Positions 15,506 to 23,539 of a stretch of DNA of 64,000 nucleotides are shown here, in pieces (the first letter of the stretch is position 1; every line of letters starts with the position of its first letter). The notes below the pieces were generated by a model. The model had not been told where the DNA came from. It was given only the letters and a program-made list of their open reading frames with translations, and searched no databases. Origin of the DNA: Guptibacillus algicola. Its GTDB lineage: Bacteria; Bacillota; Bacilli; Bacillales; Guptibacillaceae. The DNA is taken from contig NZ_JAIVAF010000003.1 in assembly GCF_020171805.1 (NCBI RefSeq), forward strand, positions 496,001-560,000, read 5' to 3'. Both the position numbers and the translations under genes were made by a program.

Positions 15506-16195
15506 CTATTGTGATGATGAAGCAGTTTGTTTCTTCTTGATAACTTTAAGACCTTCGCGTTTACTTAACGGGGCTAGCTCGTGCTGATCGATAAATTGTT
15601 GAACAGCATCAGGGTTCGTCTTCGAATATTCTCGTAGTGCCCATCCGATGGCTTTTTGCAGGAAGAATTCGTTAGAGTCTGCGTGAAGTAAACAATAGCT
15701 TTTAAGCAATTCAAAGTCTGTTTTCTCTTTATACTTTAGTTGGAAAAGGATTGCTGTCCTGTTTAGCCACTTGTTATCATGGCGAATCCACTTTCCCGTC
15801 AGCTTATCGATTTGCTCTGGATGATGAATAAAGTAGGTTCCTGCTGTATTGGAGGCGAGTCCGTCCACTGTATCCCACCATGATTTTGTAGTGACAAGAT
15901 ACTCAATCAGTTCATAATCACATTCATCAAATTGCTTCTTTCGAGCAAGAAGCTCTTGGGCAACGTATTGATATTCTCTTTCTTCTGAATTCCAAAGTTC
16001 TTTCACAAGCGGGACGATGTCTTCATCACTAGGAGCGCCGTTTTCTTTTAAAATCGATCTGTAAGCTTGTTTTCTTTCTGGTGTTTTCACTCCTAGGAAA
16101 GGGAAGTGGTTACGCATGTACTTCTCCATTTTCTCAGCATTTTCACGATTCCTAAGCGGTTCAAATGTCGCATAAATGTGTTCACTCGTTATCAT
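15506..16195 (-). CDS. AlkD-like DNA alkylation repair protein (HEAT-like repeats)
   Basis: Start ATG 16195 lies nine bases after AAGGAGG; ATG 16204 directly abuts that site. The 229-aa product is all helical with the AlkD pattern: GVKTPERKQAYRSI near the start, EREYQYVAQELL, KSWWDTVDGLASN with the catalytic Asp/Trp region at about 110-125, and WLNRTAILFQLKYK then FFLQKAIGWALREYSKTNP. Members excise N3- and N7-alkylated bases as monofunctional glycosylases without base flipping. It is monocistronic. Confidence 0.88.
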   Translation of the reverse strand: MITSEHIYATFEPLRNRENAEKMEKYMRNHFPFLGVKTPERKQAYRSILKENGAPSDEDIVPLVKELWNSEEREYQYVAQELLARKKQFDECDYELIEYLVTTKSWWDTVDGLASNTAGTYFIHHPEQIDKLTGKWIRHDNKWLNRTAILFQLKYKEKTDFELLKSYCLLHADSNEFFLQKAIGWALREYSKTNPDAVQQFIDQHELAPLSKREGLKVIKKKQTASSSQ

Positions 16196-16242
16196 CTTTA
16201 TCATCCTCCTTATTTCTATCATACATCAAAGGAGGTAGTGAT

Positions 16243-16359
16243 GTGTTACTAGTACGAGACGGTGAGTGGTCGAAAAGAAAGGTAACAACTACTAGAGAAA
16301 AAAAGAATCATGCCAAACGAAAGAGGCGCGTCATGAGACGCGCCTCTTTCTGGCTTTAA
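16243..16359 (+). CDS. Doubtful small very basic ORF (38 aa)
   Basis: A GTG at 16243 follows AAAGGAGG (16228-16235) by seven bases and opens 38 codons rich in Lys and Arg (REKKNHAKRKRRVMRR). The frame runs through the hairpin 16320-16349, which would be odd for a real gene with its own terminator, and the AAAGGAGG site could be a chance complement of the ribosome binding site region of the divergent alkylation-repair gene. Included because the site is strong; probably not a gene. Confidence 0.2.
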   Translation: MLLVRDGEWSKRKVTTTREKKNHAKRKRRVMRRASFWL

Positions 16360-16453
16360 GAATAAGGAGGTTTTTCCGGGGGGAAAGGGATACACTTACT
16401 TTCTCCTATTAACTCCAGTTCCTTTCCGGGTTGAGAGAAAGGTTAACTGGATT
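16320..16453 (-). ncRNA. Candidate small RNA with C-rich, anti-Shine-Dalgarno segment
   Basis: On the minus strand an extended -10 (TGC TATACT, 16468-16460) predicts a start near 16453. The transcript would open with the stem-loop CCAGTTAACCTTTC / GAAAGGAACTGG (16450-16415), continue with a single-stranded C-rich stretch (TATCCCTTTCCCCCC) and ACCTCCTTATT, which complements ribosome binding sites, and end in the 13-bp hairpin AAAGAGGCGCGTC / GACGCGCCTCTTT (16349-16320) with a modest T-tail. This 5' hairpin, C-rich loop and terminal hairpin layout resembles trans-acting Gram-positive sRNAs such as FsrA and RoxS; no direct homology was recognised. Confidence 0.4.
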
Positions 16454-16580
16454 GATTACAGTATAGCAGGGAAGAGAGGTGGTAAAGGTCTTTATGAGTT
16501 ATTTTTGATAACCATTACAAAATCGTCGCTAATGTTACAGAGCTGATGCTAAAAGGTCTCTTGCAGGTTTCAATCCGTAC

Positions 16581-16611
16581 AAAAAGGTTGCCAGAAACTC
16601 TGGCAACCTGT
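16581..16611 (-). terminator. Terminator of the SEC-C gene
   Basis: On the minus strand AGGTTGCCAGA, GTT, TCTGGCAACCT then TTTTT. Confidence 0.9.
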
Positions 16612-16617
16612 GATGGC

Positions 16618-17637
16618 TTATTGTAGTACAAGATCAAATTTCTCAGCCATTGCTTTATATTTGCTTGAAATACTAGATGGTGACGTTTCGTATTTTTTCG
16701 CGAGTGCGCTTTGGCTTACAGAAACACCGAATTCTTTCGCAGCTAAATACTCAAGTGCTGCGGCAAAGATAGCGGGTTTTCGTATAGATGGAGCTTCTTC
16801 TTCACTGTATTTTCTCCAGAACGTCAACATGTCATTGCGTTGATCAGAATTGAGTTCATCACTAGCATGCTCCGTGAAGAGAGAACCAACTTTCTGATCT
16901 TCTTCTCTTGCCCATTGAAGTTCAGTTTTTTCTTCAGTGCTTCTATTGTCTTTAAGTTTTATAATTTCACTAAGTACTTCAGGGAACGACGTGTGCATAA
17001 GCGTACGAATCGATTTATCTTCTTGCTCAAGCTTCGTAATGATTGTCTTCATCGCGTCGTTTGAGATTTTGAGAAGTTCGATAAATGGCATCGCTCCGTC
17101 TTTCACTGGCAGCATGATACCTGCAATGATTTCGCCTTTTGAAAGGTCAGCTCCATCAGGTAACAAGATGCTGAATGGTTGTGGGTCACCATATTCTTTT
17201 ACGATTGCTGTATTACTTGTGCTTTCTTCGACAAGGTAGACAGACATGTACGCATCGCGCCAGCCGTCGACAGTTGCTTTCACTTTCTCAGTTGAGAACG
17301 TGCTCGTGTAGCGCTGGATGTATTCTTTGACGATCGTTTTATTCCACTGGTTAACAGATTGATGGAAGATCGCCCATGGGAAAATGCCATGCATATACGT
17401 TTCTTCTAACTCTTTTGGTATGTTATGGCGGATGAATAGCTCGTTAGCTAGTGTCACCATCTTGTAATCGTGTTCGCTCATCGCGTATTCGACTAGCTGT
17501 GCTTGAATCGTGTAGAGTTCCTGTGTATAAAGCTGTTCTTCAATTTGATCCTGTGCTGTTTCTGACCCCATGCAGCATTTTTTATATTTTTTTCCGCTTC
17601 CACAAGGACACGGATCATTACGTTTAATTTTATCCAA
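16618..17637 (-). CDS. SEC-C metal-binding domain protein with C-terminal HTH
   Basis: A 339-aa protein. The N-terminus DPCPCGSGKKYKKCC (Cys10, 12, 21, 22) is a SEC-C zinc motif of the kind found at the end of SecA. The middle is unrecognised. The C-terminus (about 285-339: FAAALEYLAAKEFGVSVSQS then ALAKKYETSPSSISSKY) looks like a cyclin/TFIIB-like or MarR-like helix-turn-helix. The arrangement suggests an adaptor that binds nucleic acid or ribosome-associated partners, but no function is known to me. The start at 17637 follows a GAAGGAGG-type site. Monocistronic. Confidence 0.75.
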   Translation of the reverse strand: MDKIKRNDPCPCGSGKKYKKCCMGSETAQDQIEEQLYTQELYTIQAQLVEYAMSEHDYKMVTLANELFIRHNIPKELEETYMHGIFPWAIFHQSVNQWNKTIVKEYIQRYTSTFSTEKVKATVDGWRDAYMSVYLVEESTSNTAIVKEYGDPQPFSILLPDGADLSKGEIIAGIMLPVKDGAMPFIELLKISNDAMKTIITKLEQEDKSIRTLMHTSFPEVLSEIIKLKDNRSTEEKTELQWAREEDQKVGSLFTEHASDELNSDQRNDMLTFWRKYSEEEAPSIRKPAIFAAALEYLAAKEFGVSVSQSALAKKYETSPSSISSKYKAMAEKFDLVLQ

Positions 17638-17738
17638 TGTTGCTTCCTCCTTCAGGTGAACCTTTTTCGAACATAAGAGACGAAAGATATTTTAGCATAG
17701 ATTGGGAAGGAAGGACAAAAAAATTACAAGTATAACGA

Positions 17739-19409
17739 CTATAATTGCCCAGTTCCTTCACCTTTTTGCTTGGGTAGAGGGAGCGAAACCGTTACTTTTG
17801 TACCGACACCTTCTTTGCTTTCAAAGTTAAGTGAACCCTCGTGATTCTCTATGATACGAAAGCTTGATAGAAGACCGAGTCCTGTTCCATCTTCTTTTGT
17901 GGTATAAAAAGGTTCACCGAGTGTTTTAATCTTATGAGCGGGGATACCAACCCCTTCATCTTCAATGGTAACTGTCACATGATCCCCATCGCGATACGTT
18001 TCGATTGTAACCGTACCACCTACTGGCATTGCTTCGATTGCGTTCTTGATCAAGTTAATGAATACTTGCTTTAGCTGATTTTCTTCTCCATAGATGCTTA
18101 ACACTTCTTCTGTAAGCTCCATTATGAATGAAATATTGTAAAGAGAAGCTTGACTATTTAATAATTGAACGACATAAGAGAGTAGGTCGTTAACAAGTAA
18201 TGTAGTAAACCGTTCAGCCTGAGGTTTTGCAAGAACTAAGAGATCTTTGATAATATCATCCATCCGATCCATCTCAGATAAAATAATGCTGAGGTAAGGG
18301 GCGTTTCTCGCAATTTCTTCATCTCTCTGTAAAAGCTGAATGAATCCTTTCACGGATGTAAGAGGGTTTCTTATCTCGTGAGCGACGCTTGCCGCAAGCT
18401 GTCCAACAGCAGATAGCTTCTCAGTTTTCATCAATGCTTCTTCCGTTTTCTTCGTATCCGTTACATCCATGAAAGCAGCCATGATCCCATTGATCTCACC
18501 CATTTCATCTTGAATAGGCGCAGTTGAGAGAACAGCGTAAACGTATGAGCCATCTTTCCTTTTTCGCTTTACTTCTTTATTAACGATATGACCATGCTTT
18601 ACAATTTCAGCAATCGAAATATCTTTCTCTTCTTCTGGAACGATGGGTACTGGTTTACCAATAATTTCGTGACGGTTCCAGCCAAAGATCTTTTCAGCGG
18701 CAGGATTCCAAGAACGGACTGTTGAGTTTAAATCAAGAGTAACGATCGCAATCGGCGAAGCAGAAATGATGGCTTGTATCATTTGCTTAGCTTCCCAAAG
18801 TTCCTTAAGAGCCGTTTTCTGATCGGTTATATCTTTCGTCTGAATAATGATAGCGTTCTTATCTTTGAAGAAAATCGGAGTAAACGTTGATTCTACGTCA
18901 ATTATGTTTCCTTCTTCATTAATTATTTGATATTCCTTTGTCTTCGCATCAACTTCGGGTTCATTTTGCAGTTGCTTAAGAATCGATCTGATATGTAAGG
19001 CGTCTGTTTGGTTTGCAACCGGCGAACGTGTTTGTTCATCTAAGGATTCCCTTGAACGAACCCCCATCATATCAAGTCCGGCTTGATTCGAGTAAACGAT
19101 TTTTCCATCTTGATACAAAACGATGGAGTATGGAGAAGACTCTACAAGCCTTCTGTAGCGTTCTTCACTTTCATACAGCCGATCTTGCGTACTTTGGTTT
19201 AAAAAGAGAAGCCGTTTTAATAGAAAGTAAAGAAGCAGACAAGTAATCAAGACAAAGAACCAGCCTTTGTACAAGCCGATTTGTTTACTGATCATGAAAT
19301 TATCTGTAATTTGATAAAGAATTGTATCGGAGAGTAATATCCAAAGGGAACCGAATAAAAAATAACACCCCGTAATGATCCATGGAACGTACTTGATCTT
19401 CATCTCCAA
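17739..19409 (-). CDS. PAS-domain sensor histidine kinase (sporulation-kinase type)
   Basis: A 556-aa membrane kinase: two N-terminal membrane helices (about 10-32 and 48-70), two PAS domains (about 80-200 and 210-320), HisKA with phospho-acceptor His344 in VAHEIRNPLTSVKGF, and HATPase_c with NLIKNAIEAMP, EDEGVGIP and GTGLGL. The architecture is that of the KinB/KinC/KinE-type orphan kinases that feed the Spo0 phosphorelay in Bacillus; no response regulator is adjacent. The start is TTG 19409 after AAAGGA; ATG 19403 is possible but further from the site. Confidence 0.88.
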   Translation of the reverse strand: MEMKIKYVPWIITGCYFLFGSLWILLSDTILYQITDNFMISKQIGLYKGWFFVLITCLLLYFLLKRLLFLNQSTQDRLYESEERYRRLVESSPYSIVLYQDGKIVYSNQAGLDMMGVRSRESLDEQTRSPVANQTDALHIRSILKQLQNEPEVDAKTKEYQIINEEGNIIDVESTFTPIFFKDKNAIIIQTKDITDQKTALKELWEAKQMIQAIISASPIAIVTLDLNSTVRSWNPAAEKIFGWNRHEIIGKPVPIVPEEEKDISIAEIVKHGHIVNKEVKRKRKDGSYVYAVLSTAPIQDEMGEINGIMAAFMDVTDTKKTEEALMKTEKLSAVGQLAASVAHEIRNPLTSVKGFIQLLQRDEEIARNAPYLSIILSEMDRMDDIIKDLLVLAKPQAERFTTLLVNDLLSYVVQLLNSQASLYNISFIMELTEEVLSIYGEENQLKQVFINLIKNAIEAMPVGGTVTIETYRDGDHVTVTIEDEGVGIPAHKIKTLGEPFYTTKEDGTGLGLLSSFRIIENHEGSLNFESKEGVGTKVTVSLPLPKQKGEGTGQL

Positions 19410-19581
19410 TGCGTCTCGTCCTTTCTATGTAACCTCCTTTTGTATTCTACAGTTATACACCAAGAAATACAAAAAAGTCGTGGAGTAAGGCTTCGTAATC
19501 CCTACCGTCTTTTTTTGAATATGGTATTCGAATCATCTAATTGTTTCAAAAATGAGACTGTCTTGAAGGGGATTTTTGAAC

Positions 19582-20589
19582 ATGAACGAACGATATGAAC
19601 GAAGACTGAAAAGAAGAAGAAAGAGAAGTTTAAAGAGAAGCGTATTAATCGTATTAACGTTCCTTGTAATAGGAGTCACGGGATACGGCGGGTACCTTTT
19701 TTATAAAGTTTCAGCTGCGTCGAATCAATCCATGATGGAGCCTGAACGAGGAACACAATCCGACTTACGAGAAGAAGGAGTGGACATCGGAAAAGACCAT
19801 TTCTCTGTTTTGTTACTCGGAGTAGATGATCGTGAAGCGTCGTCAGAAGGAAGAAGTGATGCAATGATGGTCGCTACATTCAATCAGGATGATAAGTCGA
19901 TGAAGTTATTGAGCATTCCAAGAGATTCTTATGTGGAAATACCTGGGCAAGGGATGGATAAAATCACACACGCACATGCCAAGGGTGGAATCGATTTAAC
20001 AATCCAAACGGTAGAAGGGATGCTCGGCATTCCGATCGACGAAGTGGTTCGAGTCAATTTCGATGCGTTCAAAACGGTAATCGATGAAATTGGAGGAATC
20101 GATGTTTCAATTGAAAAACAAAGCGTTGTTGATCAATTATATAAAGAGTCAAAAGGTGATATTTCACTAAACGTAGGCGAAAATACACTGGATGGAGAAG
20201 AAGCCTTAGCATACGCGCGGACTCGAAAAGCAGATTCGGATATTATGCGAGGGCAGCGTCAAATGGACGTGATAACAGCTTCGATCGATAAATTAAGCTC
20301 GTTATCTTCTGTTCCAAAATACGGCGGAGTTCTTGAGCGAATCGGCGAAAACTTAACGATGAGTATGAGCTTCAAAGAGGCACTTAGCCTTTATCCGTTT
20401 GTCTCCAACCTGAAATCGATCGATAAAATCCAGCTGTCTGGTGAAAACTATCAACCAGGCTCAACTTATTATTTGAAATTGGACGAGAATACGCTCAGTA
20501 ATGCCAAAATGGAATTAAAGAATCATTTGAATATAGAGGGTTCTAGCGAGAACTTAAATGCTTTCAGCAATGAGGAGAAAGCACAGTAA
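19582..20589 (+). CDS. LytR-CpsA-Psr (LCP) family cell-wall polymer ligase
   Basis: About 335 aa: a very basic cytoplasmic head (RRLKRRRKRSLKRS), one membrane helix (about 20-42), then the extracellular LCP domain with LLLGVDDREASSEGRSDAMM, SIPRDSYVEIPG, DKITHAHAKGG and ALAYARTRKADSD plus RGQRQMDV, all signature segments for binding polyprenyl-pyrophosphate lipids. LCP enzymes (TagT, TagU, TagV in B. subtilis) attach teichoic acids to peptidoglycan. ATG 19582 is preferred; TTG 19576, four bases after AAGGGG, is an alternative. Its terminator is duplicated at repeat locus 3. Confidence 0.92.
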   Translation: MNERYERRLKRRRKRSLKRSVLIVLTFLVIGVTGYGGYLFYKVSAASNQSMMEPERGTQSDLREEGVDIGKDHFSVLLLGVDDREASSEGRSDAMMVATFNQDDKSMKLLSIPRDSYVEIPGQGMDKITHAHAKGGIDLTIQTVEGMLGIPIDEVVRVNFDAFKTVIDEIGGIDVSIEKQSVVDQLYKESKGDISLNVGENTLDGEEALAYARTRKADSDIMRGQRQMDVITASIDKLSSLSSVPKYGGVLERIGENLTMSMSFKEALSLYPFVSNLKSIDKIQLSGENYQPGSTYYLKLDENTLSNAKMELKNHLNIEGSSENLNAFSNEEKAQ

Positions 20590-20608
20590 ACACCTTTTAC
20601 CTATTATA

Positions 20609-20632
20609 AGAGCAGGCGTAACAGCCTGCTCT
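20609..20632 (+). terminator. Terminator of the LCP gene; left copy of the locus 3 duplication
   Basis: AGAGCAGGC, GTAACA, GCCTGCTCT (20609-20632), followed by CAGTTT rather than a T-run. An almost identical hairpin with a proper T-run is at 21077-21105, so the left copy looks cut off from its tail. Confidence 0.7.
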
Positions 20633-20673
20633 CAGTTTGTGAGGGAGAACCTGATTAATTTGTTCCCTCCGCC

Positions 20674-20795
20674 GTAGGAGTTTGAATACCGCAAGACTCC
20701 TGTGGACGAAAGCCTGAGCCTCTTCGCGGACAAAGCCTTCCATCCGAGTCTCAGACGCCCATTTTCCACGGTAATCAAGCGGTATTCACTCCTAC
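20674..20795 (+). repeat. Hairpin repeat B, copy 3
   Basis: GTAGGAGTTTGAATACCGC at the left and GCGGTATTCACTCCTAC at the right form the closing stem. Confidence 0.85.
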
Positions 20796-20921
20796 TAAAT
20801 TGCAATCATTCATAGCAAACTTTCCGATCGAGATTATGATTAAGTAATAATCTGATAGATATCTTGCCGTTTTTGTATGTTTGCTTTTGTCGAACTTTCA
20901 AAACCACACAATACGTTGATT

Positions 20922-21034
20922 GGAGCGGAAGGATGCTCGACTCCTGCGGGATCTGCGGGACAGGTGAGACCCCACAGGCGAAGCCGAGGAGGCTCACCGC
21001 CCGCCCCGCGGAAAGCGAGCATCCTGGAGCGGAA
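20922..21034 (+). repeat. Hairpin repeat A, copy 3
   Basis: GGAGCGGAA at 20922-20930 and 21026-21034; closing stem GGATGCTCG / CGAGCATCC, inner stems CTCCTGCGGGA and GCGGGACAGGTGAG with CTCACCGCCCGC. Confidence 0.87.
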
Positions 21035-21076
21035 ATACCCCCACACCCTCGCCAGATGGACCTTAAGACTTCCCTG

Positions 21077-21105
21077 AGAGCAGGCGTAACAACCTGCTCT
21101 TTTTG
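21077..21105 (+). terminator. Right copy of the duplicated terminator at locus 3
   Basis: AGAGCAGGC, GTAACA, ACCTGCTCT, then TTTTTG. Confidence 0.8.
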
Positions 21106-21174
21106 TATTCAAAGGATTACTTACCCACTAATCAGGGAAAGCAATTTAAAGAATGATTAGAAAGGGGAAAAGCC

Positions 21175-22020
21175 ATGATGTCTTTTATTAAAAAGCTAGG
21201 AAAAGAAATTGGGGAAGATCGTGTAACGAGTCTAGCTGCTGAGCTTGCTTATTACTTCATGCTTTCGATCTTTCCTCTGCTCATATTGGTTATCTCTATC
21301 CTCCCTTACTTATCAATCGATAAGCAGGAGGCAGTCACCTTCATTACGAAGTATGCTCCTGGTGAAATTGGCGGGATCCTGCAGGATAACGTCGTATCGA
21401 TTATTAGTGAACCGCAGGGGGGACTATTAACGGTCGGAATCTTAGGTACACTTTGGTCAGCATCTAACGGTATCATGGCACTTATTCGTGCTCTGAACCA
21501 AGCGTACGATGTGGAAGAATCGAGATCATTTATAAAAGCACGTCTTCTTTCCATTCTTCTTACTGTAGGACTTATTATCGCTTTTGTTGTCACACTCGTT
21601 TTACCAGTCTTTGGCGATCTGATCATCGATAGGATGACGACATCGTTAAATTTACCAGAGTCAACGGAGATATTGTTTAGGGTGTTACGCTGGGTCATTG
21701 CAGTTGCGGTTATGGCACTCGTACTATCTGTATTGTACCGTTACGCTCCAAATAAACATTTCCCCTTTAAAGAAGTTCTGATCGGATCCGTAGTAGCAAC
21801 GATTGGGTGGCAAGTTATTTCGCTCGCCTTCTCGTTCTATGTGAGTAACTTCGGGAACTATTCTGCAACGTATGGAAGCCTTGGCGGTGTGATCATTTTA
21901 ATGCTATGGTTTTACCTAACAGGCTTAATTCTTCTTGTTGGCGGAGAGGTCAATGCGTTGATTCATAAGCGGAAAATTGGTGCAAGTGCTCCTAGTGATG
22001 GAAAGTCTTTAGATGTGTAG
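21175..22020 (+). CDS. YihY/BrkB-family inner membrane protein
   Basis: A 281-aa protein with about six membrane helices and the family hallmarks: AAELAYYFMLSIFPLLILV near the start, LLTVGILGTLWSASNGIMAL, LYRYAPNKHFPFKEVLIGS and the C-terminal YGSLGGVIILMLWFYLTG. The family was once called RNase BN in error; its molecular function is unknown, and some members act in transport or envelope homeostasis. ATG 21175 or 21178 follows AAAGGGG. It is read away from repeat locus 3 and ends at its own terminator. Confidence 0.88.
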   Translation: MMSFIKKLGKEIGEDRVTSLAAELAYYFMLSIFPLLILVISILPYLSIDKQEAVTFITKYAPGEIGGILQDNVVSIISEPQGGLLTVGILGTLWSASNGIMALIRALNQAYDVEESRSFIKARLLSILLTVGLIIAFVVTLVLPVFGDLIIDRMTTSLNLPESTEILFRVLRWVIAVAVMALVLSVLYRYAPNKHFPFKEVLIGSVVATIGWQVISLAFSFYVSNFGNYSATYGSLGGVIILMLWFYLTGLILLVGGEVNALIHKRKIGASAPSDGKSLDV

Positions 22021-22067
22021 ATGAGAAAGCGACTTCCATGTTCGGAAAAATGAATCATTTATTATGA

Positions 22068-22098
22068 AGAGTAGGCTGATGCCTGCTCTTTCTTTTTT
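22068..22098 (+). terminator. Terminator of the YihY-family gene
   Basis: AGAGTAGGC, TGAT, GCCTGCTCT, then TTCTTTTTTT. The stem is similar to the pair flanking locus 3. Confidence 0.82.
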
Positions 22099-22112
22099 TA
22101 CTTTGTTTAGCA

Positions 22113-22140
22113 ATAAAAAAAGCCTGCATGAATGCAGGCT
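22113..22140 (-). terminator. Terminator of the CopZ-like gene
   Basis: AGCCTGCAT, GA, ATGCAGGCT (22121-22140) with a T-run on the minus strand; it ends one base before the stop of the gene. Confidence 0.88.
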
Positions 22141-22350
22141 CTATTGTGCAGGCTCGAAGCCGATCTCTTCAATTGTATTAATAATCACAGAGACGTCTAT
22201 CGCGTTTTCGTCATATTCAATTGACACCATTTCTTCTTTTAGATCAGCGAGAGCTCTTTCTACTCCGTTTAGGGAAAGTAGGGCTTGTTCGATTTCTTGT
22301 ATGCAGTCATCGCCTTTCATGCCGGCTACAGACACTTTCAATTCATTCAT
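22141..22350 (-). CDS. HMA-domain (CopZ-like) protein with an incomplete metal site
   Basis: A 69-aa ferredoxin-like HMA domain: VSVAGMKGDDCIQEIEQALL, LNGVERALADL, MVSIEYDENAIDV, then IEEIGFEPA. In copper chaperones the loop after GM is TCxxC; here it is GMKGDDC, so the first Cys is replaced by Gly and only the second remains. Copper transfer by the usual two-Cys site is therefore unlikely. It may be a degenerate chaperone or a protein using the fold for something else. Monocistronic, no copper ATPase nearby. Confidence 0.78.
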   Translation of the reverse strand: MNELKVSVAGMKGDDCIQEIEQALLSLNGVERALADLKEEMVSIEYDENAIDVSVIINTIEEIGFEPAQ

Positions 22351-22429
22351 ATCGTTTAAACTCCCTTCAAATTGTTTACTCTTTGCGTAGTTACCCGTAA
22401 TGAGTGGAGTTTAATCTGTTTACATCATG

Positions 22430-22555
22430 TTAAGGCGTTTTTTTAGAATCCGTTTCGTTAGAAAGTTGCTCAAGAGACTTAATCTTTCCATGCGGATTCT
22501 GTGATTCTTTGCGTTTGCGAAATTGACGCTCGCGCTGTCCTTTCGATTGGCTCAT
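22430..22555 (-). CDS. Small highly charged protein (41 aa), possibly DUF6254-like
   Basis: ATG 22555 follows AAAGGAG; the frame ends at TAA 22430-22432. The product starts MSQSKGQRERQFRKRKESQN then PHGKIKSLEQLSNETD. Peptides of this shape (MS.SK.QRER.W..RK..QNPHGK.KS...L..ET) are common single genes in Bacillaceae and are annotated as a small domain of unknown function; the name is from memory. No signal peptide. Function unknown. Confidence 0.7.
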   Translation of the reverse strand: MSQSKGQRERQFRKRKESQNPHGKIKSLEQLSNETDSKKTP

Positions 22556-22612
22556 TAATCATCACTCCTTTCGGTTGATGATAATTAACATAGCCAGTCT
22601 AACTTGCTTTTA

Positions 22613-23455
22613 TTAACGTAAATTTTGGTTTTCGAGCTTAACGAAAGAAAATCCTTTTTCTTTTAGAAGAGGGACTGCTTCCATAACGCCTTTCGCGGTT
22701 CCGCTATTCGGTTGGTTCATATGAAGCAAGGCAATATCACCAGGAGAGGCGTCTAACAGTGCATTCTTTACTTGGTTACTGGAATAGGTTGCACCTGCAT
22801 CTCCTAGAATCGTGAAGTTTACTACGCTTATTCCTAAATCACTAGCAACTTCAACTGCAACTTCATCATAGTAAGCAGTCCCAGAACGAAATAGTTCTGG
22901 AGATCGGCCCGTTAATTCAGTGATCTTTGTGTGATTCTCCATTATTTCTTCATACGCTTCTTCGACTGAGTCCGTACCTTGAATTCCCCAAGCTGTTTCA
23001 CCCGATACTGACAGCGGTTTATGCTCTGTGCCATGATTTTCGATTTGAAAGAGAGGGTTTTCGGCTAACTCTAGAAACGCTTCCTTGTTTTCATCAATCC
23101 ATCTGCTATTTACAAAAAGGGTCGCAGGAATAGCCTGGTCGTTCAAAAAAGAGATCAGTTGATGATCGATTTTACTTCCGTGTTGGCCCCCGCAAGCATC
23201 AAACGTAAGAGCTAATTCATGTTCTTCCGTATGAAATGCTGTTTTTACACCCGTAACGCTTTCTCCCCATTCTTTAGGATGCTGATCGGCAAAGGAAGAT
23301 ATGATGGTTTCTTTGTCATATGAATTCGAACGATGAAGAAGGTCTTTCTCAGAATGCTCGAACGTTTCTTTTTCTATTGTTGTGTGAACGGCGACTGGTT
23401 GTTGCTGACAGCCGACGAGTAGCGCACCTAACAATGCTATATAGAGTCTTTTCAA
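22613..23455 (-). CDS. Polysaccharide deacetylase (NodB-type) lipoprotein
   Basis: The start is probably TTG 23455, eight bases after AAAAGG, giving MKRLYIALLGALLVGC, a lipoprotein signal with lipobox Cys16; ATG 23461 is also possible. The 280-aa product has the NodB motifs TFDACGG (motif 1, with the usual second Asp replaced), ENHGTEH (motif 2), RSGTAYYD (motif 3) and LLHMNQPNSG near the end. It should be anchored on the outer membrane face and remove acetyl groups from a cell-wall sugar polymer. Because TFDD is TFDA here, catalytic power is uncertain, though TFDACGG variants form a known subgroup. Monocistronic. Confidence 0.82.
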   Translation of the reverse strand: MKRLYIALLGALLVGCQQQPVAVHTTIEKETFEHSEKDLLHRSNSYDKETIISSFADQHPKEWGESVTGVKTAFHTEEHELALTFDACGGQHGSKIDHQLISFLNDQAIPATLFVNSRWIDENKEAFLELAENPLFQIENHGTEHKPLSVSGETAWGIQGTDSVEEAYEEIMENHTKITELTGRSPELFRSGTAYYDEVAVEVASDLGISVVNFTILGDAGATYSSNQVKNALLDASPGDIALLHMNQPNSGTAKGVMEAVPLLKEKGFSFVKLENQNLR

Positions 23456-23539
23456 TGTCATCACCTTTTACCAGAATATCACAGGTTTAATAGGAACGTT
23501 AGACAAAAAAATAACGCTCCCATATAGGGAGCGCTACTG

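Larger units (their letters stand above)
16223..16617. other. Intergenic region with a candidate small RNA
   Basis: About 395 bases between the alkylation-repair and SEC-C genes. It contains hairpins at 16320-16349, 16415-16450 and 16581-16611, an extended -10 on the minus strand at 16460-16468, and no convincing gene. Confidence 0.5.
20609..21100 (+). mobile_element. Terminator-flanked compound intergenic element, locus 3
   Basis: About 444 bp between two copies of AGAGCAGGCGTAACA[G/A]CCTGCTCT (20609-20632, 21077-21100; one difference in 24). It holds repeat B (20674-20795), a spacer sharing TAGCAAACTTTCCGAT with locus 1, and repeat A (20922-21034). It separates the tandem LCP and YihY genes. 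The left hairpin has no T-run, the right one has TTTTT, as expected if an element split a terminator from its tail and duplicated the stem. Confidence 0.6.
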
